Part shown: in pieces, positions 10,305 through 20,929 of the stretch
Position numbering within the stretch: position 1 is the stretch's first letter
Layout of the letters: every line of letters begins with the position of its first letter
NCBI GenBank assembly: GCA_030844895.1
Contig: CM061226.1
Location: forward strand, 47,810,238-47,874,237
Source of the DNA: Ambrosia x helenae
Lineage: Eukaryota > Streptophyta > Magnoliopsida > Asterales > Asteraceae
Reading direction: 5' to 3'
DNA: 64,000 bases
Made by a program: the position numbers and the translations under genes
The notes under the pieces: model-generated
The model's database searches: none
Told to the model about the DNA's origin: nothing
What the model saw: only the letters and a program-made list of their open reading frames with translations

Positions 10305-10787
10305 GTAGTTAATGCGGAAAAATATCGGATATCGGTCAAGGACCGATATTTGGAATATCGGTTTTCACAGTGAGATATCGGTGGGATATCGGTAATTTCA
10401 TATTATAATATGTGTGTGTGTATGTAATGTAAAACACTAAATCTAACATAATATTAATAGTAAATTTGAAGTAGTTAATTATTTAATTGGGTATTTAATT
10501 AGGCTAGCTTTTAACAATCGACATTCTGGATCAATATTTTTAGAGGGTTTGGACATTTGGGCCTTATTTATTTGATTGGGACAACAAAAAAACCAAAAAA
10601 ACGATATATCGGGGTAAAAACCGATATTCTAAGCAAGATATCGCCGATATATCGGTGAATATCACCGATATTCACCGATATTCTCGCTACCGATATTTAT
10701 GACCGATATTCAAACCGATATTCTTGTTAACCACCGAGAACCGATATATCACCGATATAGCACCGAGATATCGGCCGATTTAACTAC
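10305..10787. mobile_element. MITE with ATATCGGT iterons, copy A
   Basis: Ends are GTAGTTAA (10305-10312) and TTAACTAC (10780-10787). The interior has over a dozen ATATCGG/CCGATAT words in both orientations, dense at both ends. Copy B lies at 12880-13568 and shares the start TTAATGCG and TCGGTCAAGGACCGAT. A target duplication was not found, so the superfamily is open. It sits about 130 bp beyond the RPT2 stop codon, within or next to the 3' UTR. Confidence 0.7.
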
Positions 10788-10917
10788 ACAGATGATCACA
10801 AGAGTCTGACAAAATCCAAGTGTCCAAGGATAAAAAGAAAAAAACTTCTACCGAGATAATAACATCCCAAAACACACAATTGTGGACACATACAAAATAA
10901 ACTGACAGTGTTTGTTT

Positions 10918-13900
10918 TCACATATAGAGGCCTTCCGGCACGCCTTCCTTCTTCTTGAACATAACCTTGTCTTTTGCCTTCTTAAAATCAGCATGTGTCA
11001 CCTGAAACATTAATTATCTTTTATCACTTTGTACCAATTAATTTGATTCGTTCAAATGCATTTTGTGTTTTTCTCTAATAATAATAAAATAAAATGCAGT
11101 GTCTGACCTTCATTCTGCGTTCTCTCAAAGCAAGCAATCCCGCCTCAGTACAAATGGCCTTGATATCAGCCCCAGAAAACTCGTCTTTAGTCATAACAAA
11201 CTCTTCCAAGTTCACATCGTCAGCTAGGGTCATTCTCGATGTGTGTATCTGATTCCATTGCAAGAAAACGATTTACACCATGTAATGGTTATAACAAATT
11301 ATTTTACTTGTTGCAAATTGAGCTTATTGCAACATGTCTCGTGAATCAACATAACATCACATTTAGACAAACTCGTCCCATTTTGACCAACATAGGGTTA
11401 AAAGACGAGATCAAATTAGCATTAGCAAAATATTAATATTTCAAGGGGTTTAAATCATAAATATGTTACCTGGAATATGCGCCTTCTTGTTTTAATATCA
11501 GGAAGTGGGAATTCTATCTTCCTATCTATACGACCAGGACGAAGCAAGGCTGGATCAAGACTTTCAATTTTATTAGTCGCGAGTATCACTTTAACATCAC
11601 CTCTCGAATCAAAACCATCCAACTGATTCAATAACTCCAACATAGTCCTCTGAATTTCACGTTCGCCACCAGAATGTGCATCATATCTACACCACAACCC
11701 TAGTCAGGCCTCTCATAAACAAACTTCCAGTTACATGTATACCCCATAAATACACATACCTCTTTGTACCAACAGCATCGATTTCATCGATGAAGACAAT
11801 TGATGGAGACAGGTCATCCGCAACTCTAAAGAGTTCTCTGACCAACTTAGGACCATCCCCAAGGTACTTCTGGATCAACTCACTACCAACAACACGTAAG
11901 AACGTTGCTGATGTTGAGTTTGCCACTGCCTGAATAACAAACGCAAGATTCAAAGGCCAAATAAAATAGAAAAAAGTATACATGTTCCCTTACTTTAGTA
12001 TATAAGAACTTGAACCTAAGCATCAAAAGAATATTAAAATAAAATGCACACCTTTGCAAGCAATGTTTTGCCTGTTCCCGGTTCTCCATAGAGAATAACT
12101 CCCTTTGGAGGCTTGATACCGATGTCTTCATATAACTCTGGGTGAGTTAGAGGGAGCTCAACCGCCTCTTTGATTTCTTGTATTTGGGCATCCAGCCCAC
12201 CAATATCGGCATAAGACTCTAAAGGAGCCTTCTCAACCTTCATCACAGACACCATGGGGTCCACATCATCTTGAAGAAGCCCAACAACAGAAAGAACCTG
12301 ACAATGTTTCAAGGTATAGGATGATTAACACATTCGCATAGCTAAAAATAGATATTTGGGGTGTTAAGATTTTACCAATAATTGAACTTTGATTGTCTTT
12401 CCAACAAGCAAACATCATCAAAACATGAAATTATGATGAAAATAGAGCAGTTCCAAAAATATGACCGAGGGCTTACGCATTACCATGGGATTACTCTTAC
12501 CACTGAGTTATTTTCTAATAATAATAATAACAAAAGAAACCCTTAGTTTATTGAATTTTTGACCCGTGAGCAGTCTAATTGCATGCATGGTAGAGGCCCC
12601 TATCAATCCATTAGATAATACTAACTGTATCATTGCTCACTTGGAATGTCAACTAATGATCTTTCAAGCGAAAAACTTGCAATTTTACTATTTCTGAATG
12701 ATCAAATTATCGGTCACACAACCATTGTGTAGAAAAAACTTGAATTATGTTAGTTGTACATATTATACAATGTATATTTATTAGTTTATGGCCCATGGGC
12801 CACAAAATAGGCTTTTCTAGGTTTCCCACTAACATGCATTGGGTGTTCCCTACATTGTATTGTATCATATTTTCCTAAGCAGTTAATGCGTTACATATTA
12901 GTTATCGGTCAAGGACCGATTTTTTATACAACGGTTATCGCGGTGATATATCGGTGGGATATCGGCATACTTACCTTAAAGTTTTTCCTTTTGATTATAT
13001 GAACAGATTATACAAAGATAAAAATCTTAATAAAAGAAAAATAATATTTACCTTAAAGTTTATTAACTATTCTTTTCAAAATAGAAATTACATTTCCCAA
13101 CCCAAGTTTCTTGGAGAGAGCCAGCTGTATTTCCAAGTTACGAAGTACAACATTTTAGTTTTCACCTAATTTCACTATTAAATTTCATATTTCGTGAAAT
13201 AAAAAACCTCAAATAGAGCTCATCTCAACGGTTCGCAGTCAAAACTGCTCCTGGCTACTCTCATCTGCTTGTTGTTGTTCTAGTCCTCCGCCGTCGTCTC
13301 TTCCCAGGAGCGTCTATCCATTGCTTGTTGTCTGACTGTATCGTTTCTTCTGCTGTGTTGTATCGACAGGCCTTTAGGGTTTTTATTGGGCTGGTTGTTT
13401 CATCTAACAAAAGGGGCCCCAAAAAAATAACAAACTGATATATATATATCGGTTTAAGCACCGATATTTTGTTAGTGTGTAATGTGATCGGCCGAGATAT
13501 CGATGATATTCACCGGCATCATCGAAAACGATATTAAGACCGAGATGACACCTTATGGCCAATAACTGTCATAGCACGTTTATATCACCGAGATTGATTG
13601 CTTGGATATTTTCCCATTCTTGTTACATAGTATCAGGGCTAAGGCTCTCAATCATAGTCACATAATTCGCGTCGCGATTTGCTACATGAGACGAATTCGG
13701 TACAGTACGAAGGGGAGTAGGTTCATTTCAGTACGAGGTACCATTGAGTCCGGTTCAGTATACACAAATTACTAAATTCATAAATCCAAAATTCATATTA
13801 CTAGATAGAAAACATATAAGTTCCGAAATTCTAATCTAGATGTGGCCTTTTTCCTTTTCTGTTTTTAACGCCTTCGTCATCAAGATTTTCCTAAATTATT

Positions 13901-15924
13901 TCCGCCAAACGAGCACTTGGACCTTCAATATAGGTGCTTTTCGGATTCATACCCCACTATTTATGGGGCCAGTTTTATTAGAATCTTAATAGACGAGACT
14001 GAAGCCTAATGTTAGAGTGAATAAAAACTAGTTTATCCGCTCTTTTGCAATTTAAATGATTCCGCTTCACATTACGGATTTAGGATTATGTACTCCAGTT
14101 TCTCTCCACCGAAGAGCTACTAATCAGTTGAGAGAGTACTTTTTTTCTACTTCCGCCAATTCTAGTATCCGACTCTTGTGTAAAACCCAATCAACTGCAA
14201 TTGCTTAATCATTGGGGTTGGTGGTCCAGTGGCAAGGCAAAGCCTTTTAATATACCAAAAGTGTGAGGTCTTGAGTTCAAGTCTCACAAGGAGCAAGAAA
14301 TTCGCCTTTTAAAAAAAAAAAACTGCAATTACTTAATGAACTACATGTGGGTCAGAGATACCAGAATTGGCAGAAGTAGCAAAAGAAGTACTATCCCAAC
14401 CGATTGTAGCTCTTCGGCTGAGAGAAATTGGAGTGCATCTACTCCTACATCCATAACGTGAAGCTAAATCATTTAAATTGCAAAATAGCGGATAAACTAG
14501 TTTTTATTCACTGTATCATTAGGCTTCAATCTCGTTTGCTTGATTCTTGTAAATCGGATCACGGCAAAAAAGTGGGATATGGATCCGAAAAGCACGTATA
14601 TTGAAGGTTCAAGTATTCGTTTGGAAGAAATGGTTTGGGAAAATCTTGATGACGAATGCGTTAATGACGGAAAAGGAAAAACGCCGCGTCTAGAATAGAA
14701 TTTTGGAAGTTCTGCGTTTGTGTCTGCGTCTGCATCTGCGTCTAGGTTTATGTTTTCTATTTGGTATTGTGAATTTTGAATTTTGGTTATTTGGATTAAT
14801 GAATTTAGTAATTTAATGTATGTTTTAATTTGTGTATACCAAACCGGACTCAATGTTAAACCAGACCAGATCGTACCAAAATGAGCATGCCCCCATCCGT
14901 ACCGAATTCGTCTTATCTTGCGAATCACATACCCGAATTATGTGACTATTACTAAAACATATATAAAGTTTTTTGGTGTCTAGATATCGGGTAATGATGC
15001 TAGAAACATATAGGAAATATTTAGAAAAAAATATATATGATTATTTGTGCCTCAGGTAGGAAGGGCGGTGCGCTTTTGCGCTTACCCTTCGTGCCTGGAT
15101 TTTAAACTCGTTGCTTTTGTGCGCTTCTCGCTTTCTAAAACCAAGGATAGAGTCCCACTATGGTAACATTATCACTAACTGTATCACTGTTCACTAGAAG
15201 TTTTGTTGTCAAAAGCGCACTAAGCGCTAAGGCGCACCAATTGCGCTACGACCAGTGACAGTGAGGCGCGCCTTTAGGCAGTGAGGCGCAATTTCAAACC
15301 AATTCCAGCCAAATTCATCCTAAATGAGGCATCAGCCATAAACAAGTCCTTAACAACCCTAAAATATCCTAAAATATACTACTAAATTGACTCTTTAACA
15401 ACTCAAACCCTAACCTAAATCTAAATAATATAAAAATAAAATATACCTACCTTATTATGCATCAAAATAGAACAGCCAGGCTCAAGCTGATCCTTATCAA
15501 CAAAGGACAAAATCCCAACATAATATTCGGGTCCAACCGAGGAGGAAACAATGGCATGATTCTCATCAATCAACTCTTCCAAATTCCCAACACTCATAGG
15601 CGAACCTCTCAAATCATCAACCTTCACTCTATCCTCTTCCGTCTTCTCTTCCTGAGGCTTCAACCTCTCCTGATTAGCCACAAACTCCTCCTCCATCAAT
15701 AAATAATCCTTAATTCTCTCCAGCTTTAATAAGCGCAGCCTGCACTTTGTATGCGGGGTTACTGTTGGTAACCTGCCTGCTGCTTCCGGACCCTTTTGCT
15801 TTCTCTGTTTTCGACCGACGCGTGCCGGTGGTGCCGCCGGTTCGAACTTTTTTTCCTTTTTGTTGTCGCCGTCGGGCTTTCGGTCGCCTTGTCGGTTCAT
15901 GCCGCCTGGTGTTCCTTGTCCCAT
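10918..15924 (-). CDS. RPT2: 26S proteasome regulatory subunit 4 (RPT2 AAA-ATPase)
   Basis: Base-ring AAA-ATPase of the 19S particle that unfolds substrates and opens the 20S gate. Coding exons on the minus strand: 15924-15451, 12297-12052, 11929-11760, 11686-11470, 11248-11108, 11001-10918. All junctions are GT-AG and the total is 1332 nt (443 residues), which as I recall equals the Arabidopsis RPT2a length. Seen: N-terminal MGQG (glycine 2 is the known N-myristoylation site of Rpt2), a Lys-rich tail, coiled-coil region about 70-105, OB-type region, Walker A GEPGTGKT at 229-236 (Glu is normal for Rpt2), Walker B FIDEID at 286-291, the second region of homology with RPGRID, and C-terminal LYM, an HbYX gate-opening motif. 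No frame damage, so it is probably functional. ATNKIESL replaces the usual ATNRIESL. Intron 1 is 3153 bp and full of transposons; the others are 73-221 bp. Confidence 0.97.
12880..13568. mobile_element. MITE with ATATCGGT iterons, copy B
   Basis: Begins CAGTTAATGCG and ends AATAACTG, matching copy A at 10305. Shares TCGGTCAAGGACCGAT and clustered ATATCGG words at both ends. The middle (about 12970-13430) is unlike copy A and may be a captured or inserted segment. It contains no convincing gene. Confidence 0.6.
14212..14320 (+). mobile_element. tRNA-derived SINE
   Basis: A box TGGTCCAGTGG near the start, B-box-like GAGTTCAAGTCTC, and a terminal A12 run (about 14310-14322). Flanked by a near-perfect duplication of about 18 bp (AACTGCAATTGCTTAATC at 14193-14210; AACTGCAATTACTTAATG at 14321-14338). 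It sits in the loop of the inverted repeat, antisense to RPT2. Confidence 0.85.
14345..14697 (+). pseudogene. Captured coding fragment in the right arm, unknown gene
   Basis: Two open stretches look like former exons. One (about 14351-14458) reads EIPELAEVAKEVLSQPIV then ALRLREIG and ends in TAA. The other (about 14528-14697) includes VGYGSEKHVYIEGS and EMVWENLDDECVNDG and ends in TAG. The left arm carries a more decayed copy of both on the opposite strand. I do not recognise the parent gene. This may be a captured gene fragment carried by a foldback transposon. Confidence 0.4.
15040..15310. repeat. GCGC-rich repeat at the 5' end of intron 1
   Basis: Two clusters of 'gcgctt/aagcgc' words (15070-15130 and 15210-15290), including TTAGGCAGTGAGGCGC and AAGCGCTAAGGCGC. 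Such GCGC-word blocks are common in plant transposon debris. Ends not defined. Confidence 0.4.
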
Positions 15925-16181
15925 TGTTGTTTGATTTTGTGTGTTTGTGATGGATGAACTGAGGATTGATGAAAACTAATGTACTTGATTTGATTTCTTT
16001 CTGTTCAAGAAAGCATAGCTTCTTCTTCTGGATCGGTTTTGGGTTTGTAAAGTGTAATTAGTTAATAAAAATAGCCCAATGCTTTGAAAGTTTAAATTAA
16101 TAATAACCTAGCCCATCTAGATAACTAACGAATTTGGGCTACCCAAATTCAAAGTTCATCTATAATCTATTTCTATATATA
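15925..16181 (-). promoter_or_regulatory. RPT2 5' UTR and proximal promoter with TGGGC motifs
   Basis: Upstream of the RPT2 ATG are three TGGGCT words: minus strand 16078-16073 and 16115-16110, plus strand 16135-16140. TGGGC is the published proteasome-related cis-element bound by NAC53/NAC78 in Arabidopsis and overlaps the site II/TCP motif. An AT-rich CTATTTTTATT (minus, about 16074-16064) could be the TATA region. Only about 260 bp separate the ATG from the first Helitron. Confidence 0.55.
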
Positions 16182-16464
16182 TCTATACATATAATAAACC
16201 AAAGCCATTTTAATGATATGACACTCAAAGAGGCATTCTCTTTCTTGAGTGTGTCATGTGTTATCCTATGTGTCATTGAGATATTTTAGGAAAAAATAAT
16301 TTAAAAAAACAAAATTGGTTAGGTGTTAGCATTGGAGTTGTACATTGTTAATTTGTTTTAGATTAGATATTAACATTAGAGTTATACATCAATCTATTTC
16401 ATATGTAAAATTGATGTATCATATTAAATTTCTCAACCCGGGACGCTCCCAGGGTATAATCTAG
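16182..16464 (+). mobile_element. Helitron-like element a
   Basis: Begins TCTATACATATAATAAACC after an A and ends with hairpin CCCGGGACGCTCCCAGGG, a short AT stretch, then CTAG followed by T. This is the plant non-autonomous Helitron pattern (5' TC, 3' hairpin, CTRR, insertion between A and T). About 283 bp, no coding capacity. Confidence 0.7.
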
Positions 16465-17088
16465 TATATAATAAACCAAAGCATTTTTAATGACATGTCA
16501 TAATATTATGCAAGCTCTTTTTTGAGAAATGTCACATAAGATGTGATATAGCAACTCTAAATCAATTAAAAAAAGGGAATAAATATGGTTTAAATATGAT
16601 TTAACATAATCTATTAAATACTTAATCTACTAAATATAAATATTAAAACTTTATTATTTTCTCTCTCATGTTTTCTCTCATAACTTTTAAATGTTAATAT
16701 CTTTTATATACGAGATTTTTAAAAGAAAAAAAATTACACCAAATTAACGATCGTTTTATTATCTTTCCAACGAGTACCATAGTGCTATATAAAAACGGAG
16801 AAAAAACGACTATTTTTTGTAACCCGACAGGTATTGTGTCAGGTTTGGAATTAGTTTTAAAAAAAATTGTGGGTTTGGGTCGGGTCTGGGATTAGGTGAT
16901 ACCCGACCCAATTACCCTTTTTTTTAAATTAGAATATGATAACTTATGGCATAGATTTGTTTAAAATAATAATAATAATATTCATTAATCATATATTGGC
17001 AAATGCCATTTTTATAGTTTAGATACTTCTAATTTTATTCAATTTACTTAGATTTCTCAACCCGGGACGCTCTCGGGGTATAAACTAG
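16465..17088 (+). mobile_element. Helitron-like element b
   Basis: Starts TATATAATAAACCAAAGC (a TC lies five bases earlier, overlapping the CTAG of element a) and ends with CCCGGGACGCTCTCGGGG hairpin and CTAG at 17085-17088. About 624 bp. Shares most of its length with element c, including the 'acccgacaggtattgtgtcagg' region. Confidence 0.7.
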
Positions 17089-17249
17089 TTTATAATAAAC
17101 CAAAGCATTTTTAATGACATGTCATAATATTATGCAATCTCTCTTTTGAGAGATGTCACATAGGATGTGATGTGGCAACTCTAGACCAATTAAAAAATAG
17201 GAATAAATATGGTTTATGTATGATTTAACATAATCTATTAAATACCTAA

Positions 17250-17483
17250 GACCTCCCGTAGTGGGGCGTTATATGTGAGTTTTTTTGAAAAATAGCGCCC
17301 CCACACCGAAACATGGGGGCGCTATTTAACACAAAATGGGAGGGGCTTTATAAAAATAACGCCAAACAAAAAATGCAACCTCTAATTACATTGTGACACG
17401 TGGCGATGGCAGCAAAAAAAACGGTCAAAATTTTTTGATCGTTGGCTTTTTATTTTTTGAACGGTAAACTTAAATTTTTTTGA

Positions 17484-17527
<44 letters not shown>

Positions 17528-18544
17528 ATACACATACAACACAACACAACCACAAAATAACTAAAAACCACACTACACAAACTACACAAACACACTACAA
17601 ACCAGCTATGGGTGGGGGATTTCCAAATGATCTTGCCGAGCCGTCGAATCTCCTGCGATACACTCGCCGGAGACGTCGTGCACCGGTGTTTTCTTCTCCT
17701 CATCCTCCTCCTCAACAAGTGTTTTATTCTCCACTTCCTCCTCCCCAACAACAGTTTTTTTTCTCCACCTCCTCCTCCCCAACAACATTTTTTTTTCTCC
17801 TCCTCCTCCACGTGTCTCCAACCTCGTCCCCGTCATTCCTCCACTCCCTGGATACACTCCCACACACCCTGATGCTGATTTCACTGCAGAGGAGATTGTG
17901 TGGGCCGAAGATTACGTTATGACTGAGAGAGAATTGGGGCGTCTACAGTTTGTGGAGACCCAACCGAACCCCACCCCCATCCCAACCCCTCCTGACCGGG
18001 AGCCAACCGAGGAGGACCGGGAAGCTTTAAGGGATGCGATAGAAGAGGAGCGAAACAATTTTTCCCCTCCTCACGAGTACTGCTGCATCCCCTCGGATGC
18101 GAGGTCCGACGGTCGCGATAGCGATCGTTCCGTGTCCCCGCCGTACTACACACTCATGGACTGGGACAATTACTCTCCATAAGGGAGAAAATTAGAATTA
18201 ATTATTTAATGTTTAAATAAGTAATTTAGGATTATCTAGTGTTTAAATTAATATTAGTTGTAACTTTTTTTTTAATATTAGTTGTAATTTTTTTTAATAT
18301 TGGTTGTGTGTTTTTAATATTATTTGTAATTTTTTTATATTTATTTGTCTTTTATTTTAATTATTTTGAGTTAAAAGATTAAAAAATAATAAAAAAAATC
18401 AACCAATCAGAAACAGGGGCTTTATAAATAAAGCCCCTATGACTACACCCCTTTTTCACTTTCTCTCTCCATGCTGACTCAGCTGCCACGTGCACCAATC
18501 AGGAAGAGGAGCTTTATAAATAAAGTCCCACACTACACATGGTC
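17250..18544 (+). mobile_element. Harbinger/Tourist-like non-autonomous element
   Basis: Flanked by TAA at 17247-17249 and 18545-18547. Ends match as imperfect inverted repeats, GACCTCCCGTAGTGGGG and (reverse) GACCATGTGTAGTGTGGG. The 3-bp TAA duplication fits PIF/Harbinger. Subterminal GGGGCTTTATAAATAAAG words recur near the right end. No transposase, but it carries a proline-rich ORF (17608-18182). Confidence 0.7.
17608..18182 (+). pseudogene. Proline/glutamine-rich ORF in the Harbinger-like element
   Basis: From ATG 17608 the frame reads MGGGFPNDLAEPSN, an Arg-rich patch, then PPPQQ-F-SP repeats. Two frame changes occur at T-runs (about 17755-17762 and 17789-17798). After these the sequence is smoothly open, with PGYTPTHPDADFTAEEI and an acidic, proline-rich tail ending WDNYSP at 18182. 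Repeat register shows the three frames once formed one protein of about 190 residues. Function unknown. It could be a transposon accessory ORF or captured host coding sequence. A TA microsatellite and CA-rich tract precede it. Confidence 0.5.
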
Positions 18545-19021
18545 TAATCTACTAAATGTAAATATTAAAATTTTATTATTTTCTCTCTCATGTTTCATCT
18601 CATAACTTTTAAATAATCTTTTATATACGAGATTTTTTAAAGAAAAAAATTACACCAAATTAACGAGCGTTTTATTATCTTTCAACAAGTACCATAGCGC
18701 TATATAAAAAACGGAGAAAAAAAACGACTATTTTTTGTAACCCGACAGGTATTGTGTCAGGTTTGGAATTAGTTTAAAAAAATTGTGGGTTTGGGTCGGG
18801 CCTGGGATTAGGTGATACCCGACCCAATTACCCTTTTTTTATATTAGAATATGATAACTTATGGCAGAGATTTGTTTAAAATAATAATAATAATAAAAAT
18901 AATAATAATAATATTCATTAATCATATATTGGCAGATGCAATTTTTATAGTTTAGATATTTCTAATTTTATTCACTTTACTTAGATTTCTCAACCCGGGA
19001 CGCTCCCGGTGTATAAACTAG

Positions 19022-19709
19022 TAATAACTTATAATAAAAAAAATTGAATATTGATAAGGTGACATTCAATGGAGGCATCAACCCTCCTTTAAATGTGCCA
19101 TGTGGCACGTTGAGGTGAGAGTTTTTAATTTATTTTTTTATTTTGTTTTCATCCATTCTCCTACATTTATCTAACCCTAATCTTTTTAAAAATTTAAAAA
19201 CAAATTTAGTTTTTTCTTTCTAATGTTTCCTCCAATCATATTTAAACGTTAATATCTTTTATATACGAGAATTTTTAAAGAAAAAAATTACACCAAATTA
19301 ACGAGCGTTTTATTATCTTTCCAACGAGTACCATAGTGCTATATAAAAAACGGAGAAAAAAACGACTATTTTTTATAGGGGTTTCGTTCATACAAGAAAA
19401 AAACACAAAGTATTCAGGTTATTCATTAATCATGTTTTTTTCTTTTAAACCAGGTTCTTATATACAATGGTGAAATTTAGCCCAATCACCATGCTATCAT
19501 TGGAATTTTACTCTTCTAAAGATGGATAGGTATACTTCATCAAGAGAAGCTAGGAGAAAGAATCGCGCAACACTGTAACACATGGTGTCACCTTATAGCA
19601 AGGTTAGTTTTTTTTATTTATTTAATTACAAGAGTAATAATTATTACTATTAGTATTATTAGAATGGTTATATTTTTCAACCTCGGGACACTCCCGGAAT
19701 AAAAGCTAG
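19022..19709 (+). mobile_element. Helitron-like element d
   Basis: Starts TAATAACTTATAATAAAA directly after the CTAG of element c and ends with hairpin CTCGGGACACTCCCGG and CTAG at 19706-19709. Interior shares the ATATACGAGA and AACGAGCGTTTTATTATC segments with b and c, but the 5' part differs. Confidence 0.65.
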
Positions 19710-19811
19710 TGATATATATATATATATATATTTCATTATTGGTGGGTTTATGGATGGGTCGGGTCGGTTTGTTTGTTAAGAAATACGTGCTGGGATTTTA
19801 TAATATTTTTT

Positions 19812-20775
19812 GGGGTATTGGATGTTAATAATATAAGTTTAGACCATTGGCCGATAATAATCCGAACTTTAACGTTGGTCCAAAATAATCTCAAGTGGAC
19901 ATGTGGGTGTCAAAAATGGACCTCCATTAACTCTGAACTAACTCGGTTAGTGTATGCTTACGTGGCGGATGACGTGGCATGCTGACGTGTACAAAAATAA
20001 TGACGCGGCGGATGACGTGGAAATTATTTTTTTAATGCCACATCAGAAAAAAATATTTATTATTGGCCAAACGTTAAAGTTCGGATTATTATTGACCAAT
20101 GGGAAAAAAATTGGATTATTTAATACCCCTTTTTATTTATATAAATATTTAAAATATTATTATAAATCTTTAAAACAAAACACGCAACTTCGTTCACCGC
20201 CACTATCAAACCACCTTCCACCACCACCAGCCACCTCCTCAACGACCACCACCGTCATTTTTGTCGACTTCCTCTACCATCAATTATCTTCAAATCAACA
20301 TCGCAATCTTTTCGTAAAAAATGATCGCAATCCCTTCGCCAAAAATGATAGTGGTGCGGAGTGGTGGTGGTGGCGGAAGGTGGTGGTTTGATAGTGGTGG
20401 TGAACGAAGTTGGGTGTTTTGTTTTAAGGATTTATAATAATGTTTTAAGGATTTATAATAATAAAAAGGGGTATTAAATAATCCAAAGTTTTTCCCATTG
20501 GCCAATAATAATCCAAGCTTTAACGTTTGGCCAATAATAAACCTTTTTTTCTGGCATGGCATTAAAAATAATAATTTCCATGTCATCATTTTGGTACACG
20601 TCAGCATGCCACTTCATCTGCCACGTCAGCATACACTAACCTAATTAGTTCAGAGTTAACGGAGGTCCATTTTTGACACCCACATGTACACTTGGGATTA
20701 TTATAGGCCAACGTTAAAGTTCGGATAATTATTGGCCAATGGCCCAAACTTTAGATTTTTAAAATCCAATACCCC
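19812..20775. mobile_element. Foldback (possibly MULE) element with long terminal inverted repeats
   Basis: The ends GGGGTATTGGAT and ATCCAATACCCC begin inverted repeats of about 340 bp that include the paired blocks 19830-20140 and 20465-20760. The core (about 20180-20410) is itself partly palindromic (AACTTCGTTCACC against GGTGAACGAAGTT). Flanks TATTTTTT (19804-19811, 20776-20783) could be an 8-9-bp duplication but are low-complexity. ORFs on opposite strands are mirror images and do not look like genes. Confidence 0.75.
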
Positions 20776-20929
20776 TATTTTTTTAGCCATTCTTATTGTT
20801 ATTTTTTTTTGAACGGATATACTAAGTGGGATCGTGCACACCTGTGAACCCATAAGACTTGAGTTCGATACGGCTCAGCTATGCCAAGGGTGCTTTCAAA
20901 TAGGAATTGGTGAGGCTGTGACACCCGGC
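20776..20929. other. Short intergenic stretch, possible SINE remnant
   Basis: A T10-rich run (about 20801-20812) and a GAGTTCGATAC word suggest a decayed tRNA-derived SINE, but boxes and tail do not agree on one strand. TGTGACACCCGGC at 20917-20929 equals the first bases of the Tekay LTR (56936, minus) and may be a fragment of it. Confidence 0.3.

Larger units (their letters stand above)
13640..14960. repeat. 1.3-kb long inverted repeat in RPT2 intron 1
   Basis: Left arm about 13640-14185, right arm about 14345-14960, reverse complements over roughly 550 bp with moderate divergence. Matching landmarks: GTCACATAATTCG (left) with CGAATTATGTGAC (right), and AAAAACTAGTTTATCCGC (left) with GCGGATAAACTAGTTTTT (right). 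The RPT2 pre-mRNA would contain both arms and could fold into a long hairpin. Arm junctions are approximate. Confidence 0.85.
12298..15450 (-). other. RPT2 intron 1, transposon-filled
   Basis: 3153-bp intron between codons 158 and 159. Contents: ordinary AT-rich sequence 12298-12879, MITE copy B 12880-13568, long inverted repeat 13640-14960 with a SINE in its loop, GCGC-rich element 15040-15310. Donor GTAGG (15450-15446) and acceptor TGTCAG ending at 12298 are intact. The RPT2 frame resumes correctly, so these insertions must be spliced out for the gene to work. Confidence 0.9.
17089..19021 (+). mobile_element. Helitron-like element c, split by a Harbinger-like element
   Basis: Same start and interior as element b, ending with hairpin CCCGGGACGCTCCCGG and CTAG at 19018-19021. 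A 1295-bp insertion (17250-18544) with TAA duplications splits it. Removing it leaves about 640 bp, the length of element b. Confidence 0.7.

Noticed and set aside
12052..12120. GEPGTGKT as a mutated Walker A
   Set aside because: Glu at that position is the normal Rpt2 form.
14497..14928. 143-codon minus-strand ORF in RPT2 intron 1
   Set aside because: It is antisense to the better-looking coding fragments in the inverted-repeat arm and shows no motif.
19954..20607. Two ORFs in opposite orientation
   Set aside because: Mirror images created by the foldback repeat.
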